Positions 41,251 through 50,183 of a DNA stretch of 64,000 nucleotides are shown here, piece by piece. The DNA comes from 66-474 sp035281745 (GTDB taxonomy: Bacteria; Pseudomonadota; Gammaproteobacteria; Xanthomonadales; Rhodanobacteraceae), in the NCBI GenBank assembly GCA_035281745.1, contig DATEDI010000013.1, positions 1 to 64,000 of the forward strand, given 5' to 3'. The position numbers were made by a program, and so were the translations under genes. The notes under the pieces were generated by a model. It worked only from the letters and a program-made list of their open reading frames with translations, was not told the DNA's origin and made no database searches. Position 1 is the stretch's first letter; each line of letters begins with the position of its first letter.

Positions 41251-42285
41251 ATGAAAACCGCATTGATCACCGGGGTGTCAGGACAGGACGGCGCGTATCT
41301 CGTCGAACTGCTGCTGGACAAGGGTTACAAGGTGTACGGTGCGTACCGGCGCACCAGCTCGGTCAATTTCTGGCGGATGGAAGAGTTGGGCGTGGCCGAG
41401 CGCCCGAACCTGGAACTGGTCGAGTACGACCTGACCGACCCGGGTTGCAGCCTGCGCCTGATCGAAAAGGCCCAGCCGGACGAGGTCTACAACCTCGCCG
41501 CGCAGAGCTTCGTCGGGGTGTCGTTCGAGCAACCGATCACGACCGCCGAAATCACGGGACTTGGGGCGTTGCACCTGCTGGACGCGATCCGGACGGTCAA
41601 GCCGGACACCCGGTTCTACCAGGCTTCGACGTCGGAGATGTTCGGCAAGGTGCAGGCGGTGCCGCAGAACGAACACACGATGTTCTGGCCGCGCAGTCCG
41701 TATGGCGTGGCCAAGCTGTTCGCGCACTGGAGTACGGTGAACTACCGCGAATCCTTCGGGATCTTCGGCGCCAGCGGAATCCTGTTCAACCACGAATCGC
41801 CGCTGCGCGGACGTGAGTTCGTGACCCGCAAGATCACCGACGCGGTGGCCCGGATCAAGCTCGGGAAACAGGAACACCTGGAACTCGGCAATCTGGACGC
41901 CAAGCGCGACTGGGGCTACGCCGCGGAATACGTCGAAGGGATGTGGCGGATGCTGCAGGCCGACAAGCCGGACACCTTCGTGCTGGCGACGGGGCGCACC
42001 GAAACCGTGCGCGATTTCGCGACGCTGGCGTTCAAGGCCGCCGGCATCGGCATCGAGTGGAAGGGCAAGGATGAAGGCGAAACCGGCATCCGCACCGATA
42101 CCGGCAAGGAAGTCGTCAGGATCAACCCGAAGTTCTACCGTCCAGCAGAAGTTGAAATGCTGATCGGCGACGCCGCGCACGCACGCGAAGTGCTGGGCTG
42201 GCGGGTCAAGACGTCGCTGGAAGACCTGTGCCGGATGATGGTGGAAGCCGATTTGAAGCGAGTCGAACGTGGCGTCTCGTTTTAG
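41251..42285 (+). CDS. gmd: GDP-mannose 4,6-dehydratase
   Basis: This 344-residue extended SDR enzyme converts GDP-D-mannose to GDP-4-dehydro-6-deoxy-D-mannose, using bound NADP. MKTALITGVSGQDGAYLVEL is the GxxGxxG-type start (G-V-S-G-Q-D-G is specific to GMD). YNLAAQSFVGVSFEQP, STSEMFGKVQ and the catalytic Y-x-x-x-K in SPYGVAKLFAHW follow. GILFNHESPLRGREFVTRKI and LDAKRDWGYAAEYVEGMW are GMD-specific. Together with the reductase gene downstream it yields GDP-D-rhamnose for the surface polysaccharide. The gene is codirectional with the GT2 and rmd genes; 123 bp separate it from rmd, including a copy of the interspersed repeat. Confidence 0.97.
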   Translation: MKTALITGVSGQDGAYLVELLLDKGYKVYGAYRRTSSVNFWRMEELGVAERPNLELVEYDLTDPGCSLRLIEKAQPDEVYNLAAQSFVGVSFEQPITTAEITGLGALHLLDAIRTVKPDTRFYQASTSEMFGKVQAVPQNEHTMFWPRSPYGVAKLFAHWSTVNYRESFGIFGASGILFNHESPLRGREFVTRKITDAVARIKLGKQEHLELGNLDAKRDWGYAAEYVEGMWRMLQADKPDTFVLATGRTETVRDFATLAFKAAGIGIEWKGKDEGETGIRTDTGKEVVRINPKFYRPAEVEMLIGDAAHAREVLGWRVKTSLEDLCRMMVEADLKRVERGVSF

Positions 42286-42347
42286 TGCGATCGTCCGTGA
42301 TCGCTGCAGTTGGGATGAACCCGATCCGGACAATACCCAAGCCACGC

Positions 42348-42398
42348 CCATCAGAACGGCGATCCCTGGCCTGACTTTTCACAACAGCTGCTTTGAAC
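42348..42398 (-). repeat. Interspersed palindromic repeat, copy C (inverted)
   Basis: On the minus strand this reads GTTCAAAGCAGCTGTTGTGA, then AAAGTCAGGCCAGGGATCGC and CGTTCTGATG, matching the core of the repeats at 2159 and 47116. It occupies the gmd-rmd gap and ends about ten bases before the rmd start. Confidence 0.7.
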
Positions 42399-42408
42399 AC
42401 GCCCCGTG

Positions 42409-43323
42409 ATGATGCGCACCCACACCCACCATTCACCGCGGCGCGCGCTGCTGACGGGTTATCACGGCTTCACCGGCCGCTACGTCGCGGCCGAACTCGA
42501 AGCGGCCGGCTACGAGGTCGTCGGGCTGGCGCACGACGGCGATCCGCCGCACGAAGGCGTGCTGCGCGCGAACCTGCTGGATCGCGCGGCAGTCCGTCAG
42601 GCGGTCGCGGAGGCCCGCGCCGACGTGGTGCTGCACTTGGCCGCGATTTCGTTCGTCGCGCATGGTGACGCGGACGAAATCTACCGCACCAATGTGGTTG
42701 GTACGCGCAATCTGCTGGATGCGCTGGCGACATCCGGGGTGAAGCCACGTCGCGTGGTGCTGGCCAGCAGCGCCAACATCTACGGCAACGCGGTGGTTGA
42801 TCCTGTCGACGAAAACACGCCGTCGGCGCCGGCCAACGATTACGCCGTCTCCAAGCTGGCGATGGAGTACATGGCGCGGTTGTGGTTGGACCGCCTTCCG
42901 ATCGTGCTGGTGCGGCCGTTCAACTACACCGGCGTGGGTCAGCACGAAAATTTCCTGATCCCGAAAATCGTCGCGCATTTCCGGCGCGGCGAGCGGGTGA
43001 TCGAACTCGGCAACACCGACGTGGCGCGGGATTTCTCGGACGTGCGCGACATCGCGCGCGCGTATGCCGCGATCGTCGGGAAGGCGCCCGCGGGCGAGGT
43101 CGTCAACCTCTGTTCCGGCATCGCGCATTCGCTGGGCGACGTGCTGGAGATGATGACGCGCATTGCCGGTTACGCGATCGATGTGCGGGTGAACCCCGCG
43201 TTCGTGCGCAGCAATGAGGTCAAGCGGCTGGTGGGTTCGAACGCGCACCTGCGCGAACTCACCGGTTTCGCGCCGTCGATGGCGCTGGAAGAAACGCTGC
43301 GCTGGATGTATTCGGCGCCGTGA
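42409..43323 (+). CDS. rmd: GDP-6-deoxy-D-mannose (GDP-4-keto-6-deoxymannose) reductase
   Basis: This 304-residue extended SDR protein begins RRALLTGYHGFTGRYVAAEL with a GYxGFTG nucleotide loop. VVLHLAAISFVAHGDADEIY, VVLASSANIYGN (the active-site serine region) and the Y-x-x-x-K of NDYAVSKLAMEY follow. VRPFNYTGVGQHENFLIPKI and GNTDVARDFSDVRDIARAY are conserved in Rmd/epimerase enzymes. It would reduce the gmd product to GDP-D-rhamnose. The alternatives are a fucose synthase or another epimerase; the position after gmd and the H-E-N-F-L-I block favour Rmd. The start lies at GTG 42406, ATG 42409 or ATG 42412, with no strong ribosome-binding site to decide. It converges with paralogue B, one base apart. 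Confidence 0.85.
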   Translation: MMRTHTHHSPRRALLTGYHGFTGRYVAAELEAAGYEVVGLAHDGDPPHEGVLRANLLDRAAVRQAVAEARADVVLHLAAISFVAHGDADEIYRTNVVGTRNLLDALATSGVKPRRVVLASSANIYGNAVVDPVDENTPSAPANDYAVSKLAMEYMARLWLDRLPIVLVRPFNYTGVGQHENFLIPKIVAHFRRGERVIELGNTDVARDFSDVRDIARAYAAIVGKAPAGEVVNLCSGIAHSLGDVLEMMTRIAGYAIDVRVNPAFVRSNEVKRLVGSNAHLRELTGFAPSMALEETLRWMYSAP

Positions 43324-43324
43324 T

Positions 43325-44314
43325 TCAAGTGACGAGCGTGCGGACAGCTTCAGCGATCCGCACTCGGAAGGCCTGGTCGTTGTCCTCGAACCAGCTTCGC
43401 GCGGCGGCGCCCATGCGGTCGAGTTCCGCAACGGCTGCGGCCAGCAGGCGTTCGACCGCGCGCTCCAGCGCGGTTTCGTCGTAGAAATACGTGGTGGCGA
43501 GGCTTTGGGTGCCGGTCCGCGAAGGCACGATCAGTGCGCCGCGTTCGCGCGTCACCATTTCATTCATCGGCGGGGCGTCCAGCGTCACGACCACCGCGCC
43601 CACGCCCATCGCTTCCACGAGGTAGTGGCCGAAGCCCTCGGTTTCGGACGGACAGAGATGGAAGCGGTGCGCGTTCTGGATGCGCTTCAGTTCGTCGTCG
43701 AGAATGTAATCAACCCGGTGCACGATGTTCGGCGCGTGCACGACTTCGCGCGCGGCACGCGGACTCTGCAGCACGGTGAGGCGCGGCCATTCCGGATGCT
43801 TGCGCCACGTCGCGAGCAGCGTGTCCGTGCCCTTGTTGGCGCTGCGTCCGGCAAGATGAAAGAACGCGCGTTCGCGCGGCACCGAAGGATCGCGGCGATC
43901 CTCGCTGGTGAATCCGGTGTATTCGGTCCTCAAACCGAGTGACTCGAAAATCGGAATGGCATGGCGTGTCAGCACGAACGCGCGATCGAGGCACGACAGC
44001 CATTGGCGGTCGCGTTCGTCGAACCATTCCGGATGCGGCAGCAGCACGTTGCGATGCGCGGTGGCGAGGTATTCGGGTCGCACGCGTTCCAGCATCAGGT
44101 TGACGTCCCAACGTTGCGCGCCGCGGCCGGCGACCCGGCGCGCCAGCGTTTGGGCGCGCAGTCGCACGGGGTGCACAACCTTGCGCAGCGCGCCGCGGCG
44201 GATGCCGCTGAGGGTGACGTCGAAACCCGCGGCAGCCAGCGCGTCGTGCAGCAGGTGCAGATTGCGACTGAGCCCGAAGCCGTTGTCGCGCGCAATCAGG
44301 TTGACCCGGATCAC
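43325..44314 (-). CDS. Glycosyltransferase, GT-B fold (paralogue B of three)
   Basis: This 329-residue protein begins VIRVNLIARDNGFGLSRNLH, then has VLLPHPEWFDERDRQWLSCL, FFHLAGRSANKGTDTLLATW, VLQSPRAAREVVHAPNIVHR, FHLCPSETEGFGHYLVEAMG and LDAPPMNEMVTRERGALIVP. These are the same ordered blocks as paralogues A and C, so the three arose by duplication. The start is GTG 44314, which overlaps the stop of paralogue C (GTGA); translation is therefore coupled. The glycine/glutamate block S-E-T-E-G-F-G-H lies where GT4 enzymes bind the nucleotide sugar. The donor and acceptor are unknown; GDP-D-rhamnose made by the neighbouring genes is a reasonable guess. Confidence 0.85.
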   Translation of the reverse strand: MIRVNLIARDNGFGLSRNLHLLHDALAAAGFDVTLSGIRRGALRKVVHPVRLRAQTLARRVAGRGAQRWDVNLMLERVRPEYLATAHRNVLLPHPEWFDERDRQWLSCLDRAFVLTRHAIPIFESLGLRTEYTGFTSEDRRDPSVPRERAFFHLAGRSANKGTDTLLATWRKHPEWPRLTVLQSPRAAREVVHAPNIVHRVDYILDDELKRIQNAHRFHLCPSETEGFGHYLVEAMGVGAVVVTLDAPPMNEMVTRERGALIVPSRTGTQSLATTYFYDETALERAVERLLAAAVAELDRMGAAARSWFEDNDQAFRVRIAEAVRTLVT

Positions 44315-45336
44315 GTGGGCGTCACCATGCCGCGCAACGCGGCATCCAATCGGTCCGGCAACGCCGCGCGCTCGGCCTCGTACCACGCGCGGGACGCGGC
44401 ACCCACGGCATCGCAGCGTGCATCATCCATGGCGAGCGCGTATTCGATCGCCCGTTCCATCGCCGCGTCTTCGAAGTGAAACGTGGTAGCGAGGTGCTGG
44501 GTGCGGGTGTGGGACCATGGCACCAGTAACCCGCGGTCGGGCGTGATCATCTCGTTCATCGGCGGCGCGTCCAGCGTGATCACGACCGCGCCGACACTCA
44601 TCGCCTCGACGATGTAGTGACCGAAGCCTTCGGTGGCCGACGGGCACAGGTGGAAGCGATGCGAGTTCTGCAAGCGTTTCAGTTCCGCATCGTCGAGGTA
44701 GCCGATGCGGTGTTCGATGTTCGCCGCCGGCGCTCCGCCGTTCGCTTCCTTCGGGTGTTGCACCACGGTCAATCGCGGCCATTCGGGGTGCCGACGCCAC
44801 AACGCCAGCAGCGGCCCGGTGTTTTTGGTGCGGCTGGAGCCCGCCAGATGGAAAAACGCGCGTTCCCGCGGTACCGATGCGTCGTGTCGGTCCTCGCTGG
44901 TGAAGCCGATGCAGAGGGCGCGACAACCTTTGTCGGCAAAGATGCGTTGCGCTTCCCGCGTTTTCGCGAGCACGAGGTCGATGCGATGCAGAACCTCCAT
45001 GTCGCGCGGCAAAAACCATTCGGGATGCGGCAGCAATACGCGGCGTGGTGCATCGTCCAGGAATGCCGGCGCGATGTGTTCTTCCATCAGCACGAAATCG
45101 AACGGCGGGGGGAGGCCATGGCGCTGCCTGCTCGCGAGCCGCGAAGCGTGCCACTTGCCTCTCACGCGCTGGACCAAACCCGGCAGCCCGCCACGACGAC
45201 GGGTGTCGGTGAGCTGCACGCGGTAACCGCGTGCGCGCAGGGTCTCGGCGAGCAGGCGCAGGTCGCGCGACAGCCCGACGCCATTGTCGAAGCCGAGCAG
45301 ATGGACGGAGCCGGCATCAGTCGTCGTCGGGTTCAT
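44311..45336 (-). CDS. Glycosyltransferase, GT-B fold (paralogue C of three)
   Basis: This 341-residue protein contains SVHLLGFDNGVGLSRDLRLL at the start, FVLMEEHIAPAFLDDAPRRV, LLPHPEWFLPRDMEVLHRID, FFHLAGSSRTKNTGPLLALW, FHLCPSATEGFGHYIVEAMS and LDAPPMNEMITPDRGLLVPW. It is closest to paralogue B, which directly follows it with a 4-bp overlap. One position of the nucleotide-sugar block differs (SATEGF rather than SETEGF). The ATG at 45336 overlaps the last 20 bp of the ArnT-like gene, so three genes (45317-47068, this one and 43325-44314) form a tight minus-strand operon. Confidence 0.85.
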   Translation of the reverse strand: MNPTTTDAGSVHLLGFDNGVGLSRDLRLLAETLRARGYRVQLTDTRRRGGLPGLVQRVRGKWHASRLASRQRHGLPPPFDFVLMEEHIAPAFLDDAPRRVLLPHPEWFLPRDMEVLHRIDLVLAKTREAQRIFADKGCRALCIGFTSEDRHDASVPRERAFFHLAGSSRTKNTGPLLALWRRHPEWPRLTVVQHPKEANGGAPAANIEHRIGYLDDAELKRLQNSHRFHLCPSATEGFGHYIVEAMSVGAVVITLDAPPMNEMITPDRGLLVPWSHTRTQHLATTFHFEDAAMERAIEYALAMDDARCDAVGAASRAWYEAERAALPDRLDAALRGMVTPT

Positions 45337-47068
45337 ACGCGCCGAATTGTCCCGCATCGTCGGTCTTCGGTGGGATGCAGTCCGGAACAACAGCACGACG
45401 GTCGAAGAGATACCACTCGCGGCGATTGGCGTGGCCGACATGGATGGCATCCGCTTCGCGCACGCACGGCGCCAATGTATTGCCGTACGCAAAAATCCAG
45501 CGGTGCGCAGGATCGGCGGCCTGCCATGCGAGCGCTTGTCGCAACTGTTCATGCCAAGCCAGCTTGAAACCGAAGTTGGCTGTCTTGCGGTCGAGCATGT
45601 CCAGCATCAGCAGGTTCTGTTCCTTCCAGGCCACCAGTCCGATCGTATCGCCCGCAGGCACGAGGCTGGCGGTGCGCGCCATCACCGCGCGCGACGACGA
45701 ATAGCCGTTGAGCAACGGGTAGGCAACCAGGCCCCAGGAGCCCCATGCCACCAATGCGAACGCGCACCAGCCCCACGGCGCATGCCGCGGCCGTGCGATC
45801 AGCGCGATCAGCACGCCCGCGCCGCCGATCCCGAGAATCATGGCGGTAAGCGGTTGCGGTGAACCGTCCAGCGCCGAGGATGCCAACGTTACAAGCTTGT
45901 GCAGGTGGCCGGTATGCATGCCCAATCCGGCGACCAGCAGCACCAGCGCCAATGCCAACGTCAACGCCCACAACGCCCAGCGAAACGACGCACGCCGGAG
46001 GACGTCGGGCAGCAGTGGCGCGAGCGCGATCGCGGTGACCGGCAGGGCGGGCAGGATGTATACATCGCGCTTGCCGCCGCTCAACGAAAAGAAGATCACC
46101 ACCAGCACCACCCAGGCGATCGGCAGCAGCGTGCGTGCATCTTTCGCACGCAGCGCGCGCGACCAGCCGGGGATCGCCCAGGGAATCGCCAGCGACAGCG
46201 GCAGCCATTCGAACGCGATCACCGACAGGTAAAACCACCACGGGTGGATGTGATGCGCGGGTTCGGCGTAGCGGGACACCGTCTGGCCGAGCAGGATGTC
46301 GTGCGCGTAGCGCGCGTAAGCCGGATCGCCCGCGTGCACGTGCAGCGCCGACCACAGCATCGGCAACGCCCAACCCAGGATCGGAACCAGGAACAGCAGC
46401 GCGAGCCACCAGCGCGCATTCCAGCCCTGCGCCGGCAGCGCGCCATTCCAGCCGCGCCAGCGCACGAACCAGAATGGCACGAACACCAGCAGCGCGATCA
46501 CGCCGACGCCCTTGGTGATGACGCCGAGGCCGGCCGCGAGAAACCCGACCGCGTACCAGCGCCACGCGGGACCGAGCAGCAAGTGCCGCAACAAGCCGTA
46601 CACCGCCAGCGTGATCCAGAACGTTTCCACGCCGTCGATCTGGGCACCGCGCATCTGGAACGTGAAATCGAAGCTGACGAGTACCGCGGCGGCGGCAAGC
46701 AGTCCCGCGAGATGATTCCATTGCCGACGCACGAAGTCGTACACCAGCGCGATGCTGCCGAGCCCGGCGAGCAACGAAGGCAGCAGGAACCAGCCGCGCC
46801 AGCCGCCGGTGATCGCGTACGCGCAGGCTTCCAGCCACATGAACATCGGCGGCTTGTCGGAATAAAGTTCAACGCCTCGATGCGGGAACAGCCACTGTCC
46901 GCTCGCCAGCATTTCGCGCGCGACCAGCGCGAAGCGCGGTTCGTCCGACGGCCATGGATCGCGCAGCCCGATGCCGAGTCCCAGCAACAACAGCGCGAAC
47001 ACGAACAGCAGCGCAAGCTGGACCCGTTCGTCTTCGAACCAGCGGCGAGGGGTATGGGTAGGCGGCAT
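45317..47068 (-). CDS. PMT/ArnT-type lipid-linked sugar transferase (second)
   Basis: This polytopic protein of about 583 residues has some twelve helices. GLRDPWPSDEPRFALVAREML is the first periplasmic loop with the catalytic D-E-P-R motif of the PMT/ArnT superfamily. YSDKPPMFMWLEACAYAITG has the K-P-P block. MRGAQIDGVETFWIT, VITKGVGVIALLVF and LSGGKRDVYILPALP complete the set. In contrast to the transferase at 34658, the acidic D-E-P motif is intact here. It probably adds a sugar from undecaprenyl phosphate to lipid A or the polysaccharide in the periplasm. ATG 47068 is chosen; GTG 47092 would add eight residues. A repeat copy lies 48 bp upstream. Confidence 0.9.
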   Translation of the reverse strand: MPPTHTPRRWFEDERVQLALLFVFALLLLGLGIGLRDPWPSDEPRFALVAREMLASGQWLFPHRGVELYSDKPPMFMWLEACAYAITGGWRGWFLLPSLLAGLGSIALVYDFVRRQWNHLAGLLAAAAVLVSFDFTFQMRGAQIDGVETFWITLAVYGLLRHLLLGPAWRWYAVGFLAAGLGVITKGVGVIALLVFVPFWFVRWRGWNGALPAQGWNARWWLALLFLVPILGWALPMLWSALHVHAGDPAYARYAHDILLGQTVSRYAEPAHHIHPWWFYLSVIAFEWLPLSLAIPWAIPGWSRALRAKDARTLLPIAWVVLVVIFFSLSGGKRDVYILPALPVTAIALAPLLPDVLRRASFRWALWALTLALALVLLVAGLGMHTGHLHKLVTLASSALDGSPQPLTAMILGIGGAGVLIALIARPRHAPWGWCAFALVAWGSWGLVAYPLLNGYSSSRAVMARTASLVPAGDTIGLVAWKEQNLLMLDMLDRKTANFGFKLAWHEQLRQALAWQAADPAHRWIFAYGNTLAPCVREADAIHVGHANRREWYLFDRRAVVPDCIPPKTDDAGQFGAYEPDDD

Positions 47069-47115
47069 GTCGGCGTGGCGCGAAGTTGCCACGATTGTAC
47101 GTGTGATCCACCGCG

Positions 47116-47175
47116 ACCGATCGAAGCGGCTGTTGTGGAAAGTCAGGCCAAGGAAGGCCGTTCCGATCTTCCAAA
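47116..47175 (+). repeat. Interspersed palindromic repeat, copy D
   Basis: ACCGATCGAAGCGGCTGTTG continues into TGGAAAGTCAGGCCAAGGAA and GGCCGTTCCGATCTTCC, the same order as the copy at 2139-2187, including the GAAGCSGCTGTTG lead. The hairpin arms are GGCC and GGCC around AAGGAA. It sits between the divergent... minus-strand ArnT-like gene start and the end of rsmB. Confidence 0.7.
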
Positions 47176-47219
47176 GTGCGATGAGCCCGGGCGCGGGAGC
47201 GGACCGGGTGGTACCGCGA

Positions 47220-48533
47220 TCAGGGACTATCGCACGAATACGTCTTCGCGATCACCGCGTAATACATGCCATCGAGCCCGCCTTCGCCCGGCAGGATCTG
47301 CCATCCCGCGCCGGTTGGGCGCCCGACGGGCAAATCGCACGGTTCCGGATGCGCATCCGGGTGCGCATCGATAAAACCGGCGACGACACGTTCGTTTTCC
47401 TCGTGCAGCACCGCGCACGTTGCATACACGAGTCGTCCATGCCGCGCCAGCAGCGGCCATAATGCTTCCAGCAGGCGCGCCTGCTCGCGCGCGCGTTGCG
47501 GGATATCGCTCGCGCGTCGATGCAGTTTGATGTCGGGATGGCGGCGAATCACGCCGGTGGCCGAGCACGGCGCGTCCAGCAGGATGCGATCGAACGGTTT
47601 TCTGTCCCACCATGCCGCCGGATCGCCGGCATCGCCGTTTCGAAGTTCGCACGACAGGTGCAGGCGTTCGAGATTGGAGCGGATGGAACTCGCGCGTGCG
47701 GGTTCACGCTCGAGCGCCAACAGTTCCAAATCCGCGTGCTCGAGCATATGGCACGCCTTGCCGCCCGGTGCGGCGCAGGCGTCCAGAACGCGCATGCCGT
47801 CATGCAGATCCATGAGATCGGCCGCGCATTGCGCGGCGCCATCCTGCACGGAGAAATGTCCTTTTGTAAAACCCGGCAGACGCGCGAGGTCTGCATGCGC
47901 ATCAATTTGCAAGGCGTCGCGCAGCCATGGGTGCGGCTGGGCGCGGATGCCGGCTTCCGCGAGTTCCAGCAGCACCGCTTCGCGCGTCGCGCGACGGGGG
48001 TTGACCCGCAGCATCGGCGGCGAAGGCTGGTTGTTTTTGGCGAGGATGTCTTCGACCTGGTCCGGCCAATCGTGCGCGAGTGCCTCGACCAGCCAGCGCG
48101 GATGCGCAAAGCGTGTCGACTGCTCGCGGTTGAGTGTTGCATTCAAACCGTCGCGCTCGCGCAGCCAGCGCCGCAGCACCGCGTTGACGAGTTTCGAGAA
48201 ACCACCGCGCTGCAACGCACGCGTCGCTTCCACCGTCGCCGCCACCGCCGCGTGCGGCGGCAGATGCAGGACTTCGAGTTGCACCAGCCCCAGTACCAGC
48301 AAGGCGTGCAGCGCGGGTTCGCGTTCGCGCAGCGGCCGCTGCAACAGACCATCCAGCGCCTTGTCGAAGCGCAACCACCAGCGCGCGCCTTCGTTGCACA
48401 GCGCGGTCAGGAATGCGCGGTCGCGTGCATCGACCAGCTTCGATTGTGCCGGCTGCAGGTGTTCGCGCAGCGAGGCACCACGCAGCGCGACGTCCGCCAG
48501 CACTTCGGCCGCGAGCCCACGGGTATCGGTCAT
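47220..48533 (-). CDS. rsmB: 16S rRNA (cytosine-967 C5)-methyltransferase RsmB
   Basis: This 437-residue enzyme methylates C967 of 16S rRNA using S-adenosylmethionine. The N-terminal NusB-like RNA-binding domain covers residues ~1-140 (FLTALCNEGARWWLRFDKAL, LQRGGFSKLVNAVLRRWL). The catalytic half has FSVQDGAAQCAADLMDLHDG, the SAM loop VLDACAAPGGKACHML, motif IV LLDAPCSATGVIRRHPDIKL and motif VI YATCAVLHEENERVV, with both catalytic cysteines present. The start ATG 48533 overlaps the fmt stop (ATGA). The order def-fmt-rsmB on one strand is conserved in gammaproteobacteria. Confidence 0.95.
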   Translation of the reverse strand: MTDTRGLAAEVLADVALRGASLREHLQPAQSKLVDARDRAFLTALCNEGARWWLRFDKALDGLLQRPLREREPALHALLVLGLVQLEVLHLPPHAAVAATVEATRALQRGGFSKLVNAVLRRWLRERDGLNATLNREQSTRFAHPRWLVEALAHDWPDQVEDILAKNNQPSPPMLRVNPRRATREAVLLELAEAGIRAQPHPWLRDALQIDAHADLARLPGFTKGHFSVQDGAAQCAADLMDLHDGMRVLDACAAPGGKACHMLEHADLELLALEREPARASSIRSNLERLHLSCELRNGDAGDPAAWWDRKPFDRILLDAPCSATGVIRRHPDIKLHRRASDIPQRAREQARLLEALWPLLARHGRLVYATCAVLHEENERVVAGFIDAHPDAHPEPCDLPVGRPTGAGWQILPGEGGLDGMYYAVIAKTYSCDSP

Positions 48534-49471
48534 GCCGTGCGCAACCCCGCGCGCGCGTTCAGATAGTCGGCCGCGCCGATTACGCGGCCGCCGGCGCGTT
48601 GCAGCTTCAGGATGCGCAACACGCCCTCGAGGCAGGCGACGTCGATGCCATGTTTCGAAGCCGCGACAATCGCTCCCGGTTTCGTCCCATCCTCGATCCC
48701 TGGACCGCGGTCGCTTGCTTCGGCTTGCCAAACCCGCACACGCTCGCCCGCCACGTCCGCTTCCGCTACCGGCCACGGATCGAACGCGCGAACTTTGCGT
48801 TCAAGTTCGATTGCCGGGCGTGCAAAGTCGAGCTTGGCTTCGGCCTTGTCGAGTTTGTGTGCGTAGGTCGCACCGGTTTCGGGCTGCGGCGTTGCGCGCA
48901 GGACCTTCCCCGCGACGGCGCGCCGCAGGCCATCCGCCAGCACGTACGCACCGATTTCCGCGAGCCGATCGTGCAGGGAACCGCCGGTGTCGTGGGCGTC
49001 GATCGGCGTCGATTCCGACAGCAGCACCGGACCGGTATCGAGTCCCGCGTCCATCTGCATCAGGCACACGCCGGTTTCGGCATCGCCCGCCAGAATCGCG
49101 CGCTGGATGGGTGCGGCGCCGCGCCAGCGTGGCAGCAGCGAGGCGTGCACGTTCCAGCAGCCGAGGCGCGGAATTGCCAGCACCTTGCGCGGCAGGATCA
49201 AGCCGTAGGCGATCACCACCATCAGGTCGGGCGCGTAGCCGCGCAGACGCTGTCGAGCTTCCGCTGACTTCAGCGAATCCGGTTGCTCGATGGGAATGCC
49301 CGCGGTCAATGCCGCCTGCTTGATCGGGCTGGGCGTCAGCTTGCGGCCGCGGCCAGCCGGGCGGTCGGGTTGCGTGTAGACCGCGACGACATCACCCGCT
49401 TCGATGCACGCACGCAATCCCGGCACCGCGAAGTCCGGTGTGCCGGCGAATACCAGTTTCGGCCGTTGCAC
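48530..49471 (-). CDS. fmt: Methionyl-tRNA formyltransferase
   Basis: This 313-residue enzyme formylates the initiator Met-tRNA with 10-formyltetrahydrofolate. KLVFAGTPDFAVPGLRACIE begins the Rossmann half. YTQPDRPAGRGRKLTPSPIK carries the tRNA-contacting loop. LMVVIAYGLILPRKVL and WNVHASLLPRWRGAAPIQRA give the catalytic N-x-H-x-S-L-L-P-x-x-R-G-x-A-P signature, with VCLMQMDAGLDTGPVL following. The C-terminal OB-fold domain is intact to residue 313. It overlaps rsmB by 4 bp and starts seven bp after the def stop, so the three are an operon. Confidence 0.96.
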   Translation of the reverse strand: MQRPKLVFAGTPDFAVPGLRACIEAGDVVAVYTQPDRPAGRGRKLTPSPIKQAALTAGIPIEQPDSLKSAEARQRLRGYAPDLMVVIAYGLILPRKVLAIPRLGCWNVHASLLPRWRGAAPIQRAILAGDAETGVCLMQMDAGLDTGPVLLSESTPIDAHDTGGSLHDRLAEIGAYVLADGLRRAVAGKVLRATPQPETGATYAHKLDKAEAKLDFARPAIELERKVRAFDPWPVAEADVAGERVRVWQAEASDRGPGIEDGTKPGAIVAASKHGIDVACLEGVLRILKLQRAGGRVIGAADYLNARAGLRTA

Positions 49472-49478
49472 CGGCCGC

Positions 49479-49982
49479 TCAGCCCGCGTGGCGCCGCTGC
49501 TTCTCCAGCTTGCGCAAAAGCAACGAGCGTTTCAGCGGCGACAGGTAATCGACGAACACCTTGCCGACCAGATGATCCATCTCGTGCTGGATGCACACCG
49601 CCAGCAGCCCGTCGGTTTCGAGTTCGAATGCGTTGCCGGTGACATCCTGCGCCTTCACCCGAATCCATTCCCTGCGCTCGACGTCGGCGTACACACCCGG
49701 AAAGGACAGGCACCCCTCCTGGCACACTTCGGTGCCGCGGCTGTCCAGGATTTCGGGGTTGATGAATACCCGCGGGTCGTCATGCGTTTCGGAAACATCC
49801 AGCACCAGCAGGCGCTTCTGGATGTCGACCTGGGTCGCGGCCAGGCCGATGCCCGGCGCGTCGTACATCGTCGCCAGCATGTCGTCGGCGAGCCGCTTCA
49901 GGTCGGCGTCGAAGGTTTCGACGGCTTGCGCAACCAGCCGCAGGCGCGGGTCGGGAAATTCGAGGATGTCGAGTTTGGCCAT
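49479..49982 (-). CDS. def: Peptide deformylase
   Basis: This 167-residue metalloprotease removes the formyl group from nascent proteins. All three motifs are present: GIGLAATQVD (about residues 45-54), EGCLSFPGVYADV (metal-ligand Cys about 90) and QHEMDHLVGKVFVDYL (HExxH-type, here H-E-M-D-H, about 132-136). ILEFPDPRLRLVAQ is the usual N-terminus. The C-terminal helix ends LLLRKLEKQRRHAG. The ATG at 49982 gives MAKLDILEFPD as in homologues. It is divergent from the LysM gene, with about 200 bp between the two starts for both promoters. Confidence 0.97.
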   Translation of the reverse strand: MAKLDILEFPDPRLRLVAQAVETFDADLKRLADDMLATMYDAPGIGLAATQVDIQKRLLVLDVSETHDDPRVFINPEILDSRGTEVCQEGCLSFPGVYADVERREWIRVKAQDVTGNAFELETDGLLAVCIQHEMDHLVGKVFVDYLSPLKRSLLLRKLEKQRRHAG

Positions 49983-50183
49983 GGCTCAAAAAACGCGGGA
50001 ATCGGATTTCTGCATGGGAAATGGGGCCGCCCTTGGCCATTTTCACGCCCCGGATAGCGTAGCAGGAGACCAATGTCGGCCCGAGTGTTCAGTCCATCAC
50101 CAAATGTGAAATATGTGCTTGCCGCGGCCGGGCATTCGGGTACACTCGGCCGAAACTTGCGGGGGATCGGGGGATTGCCGGTC

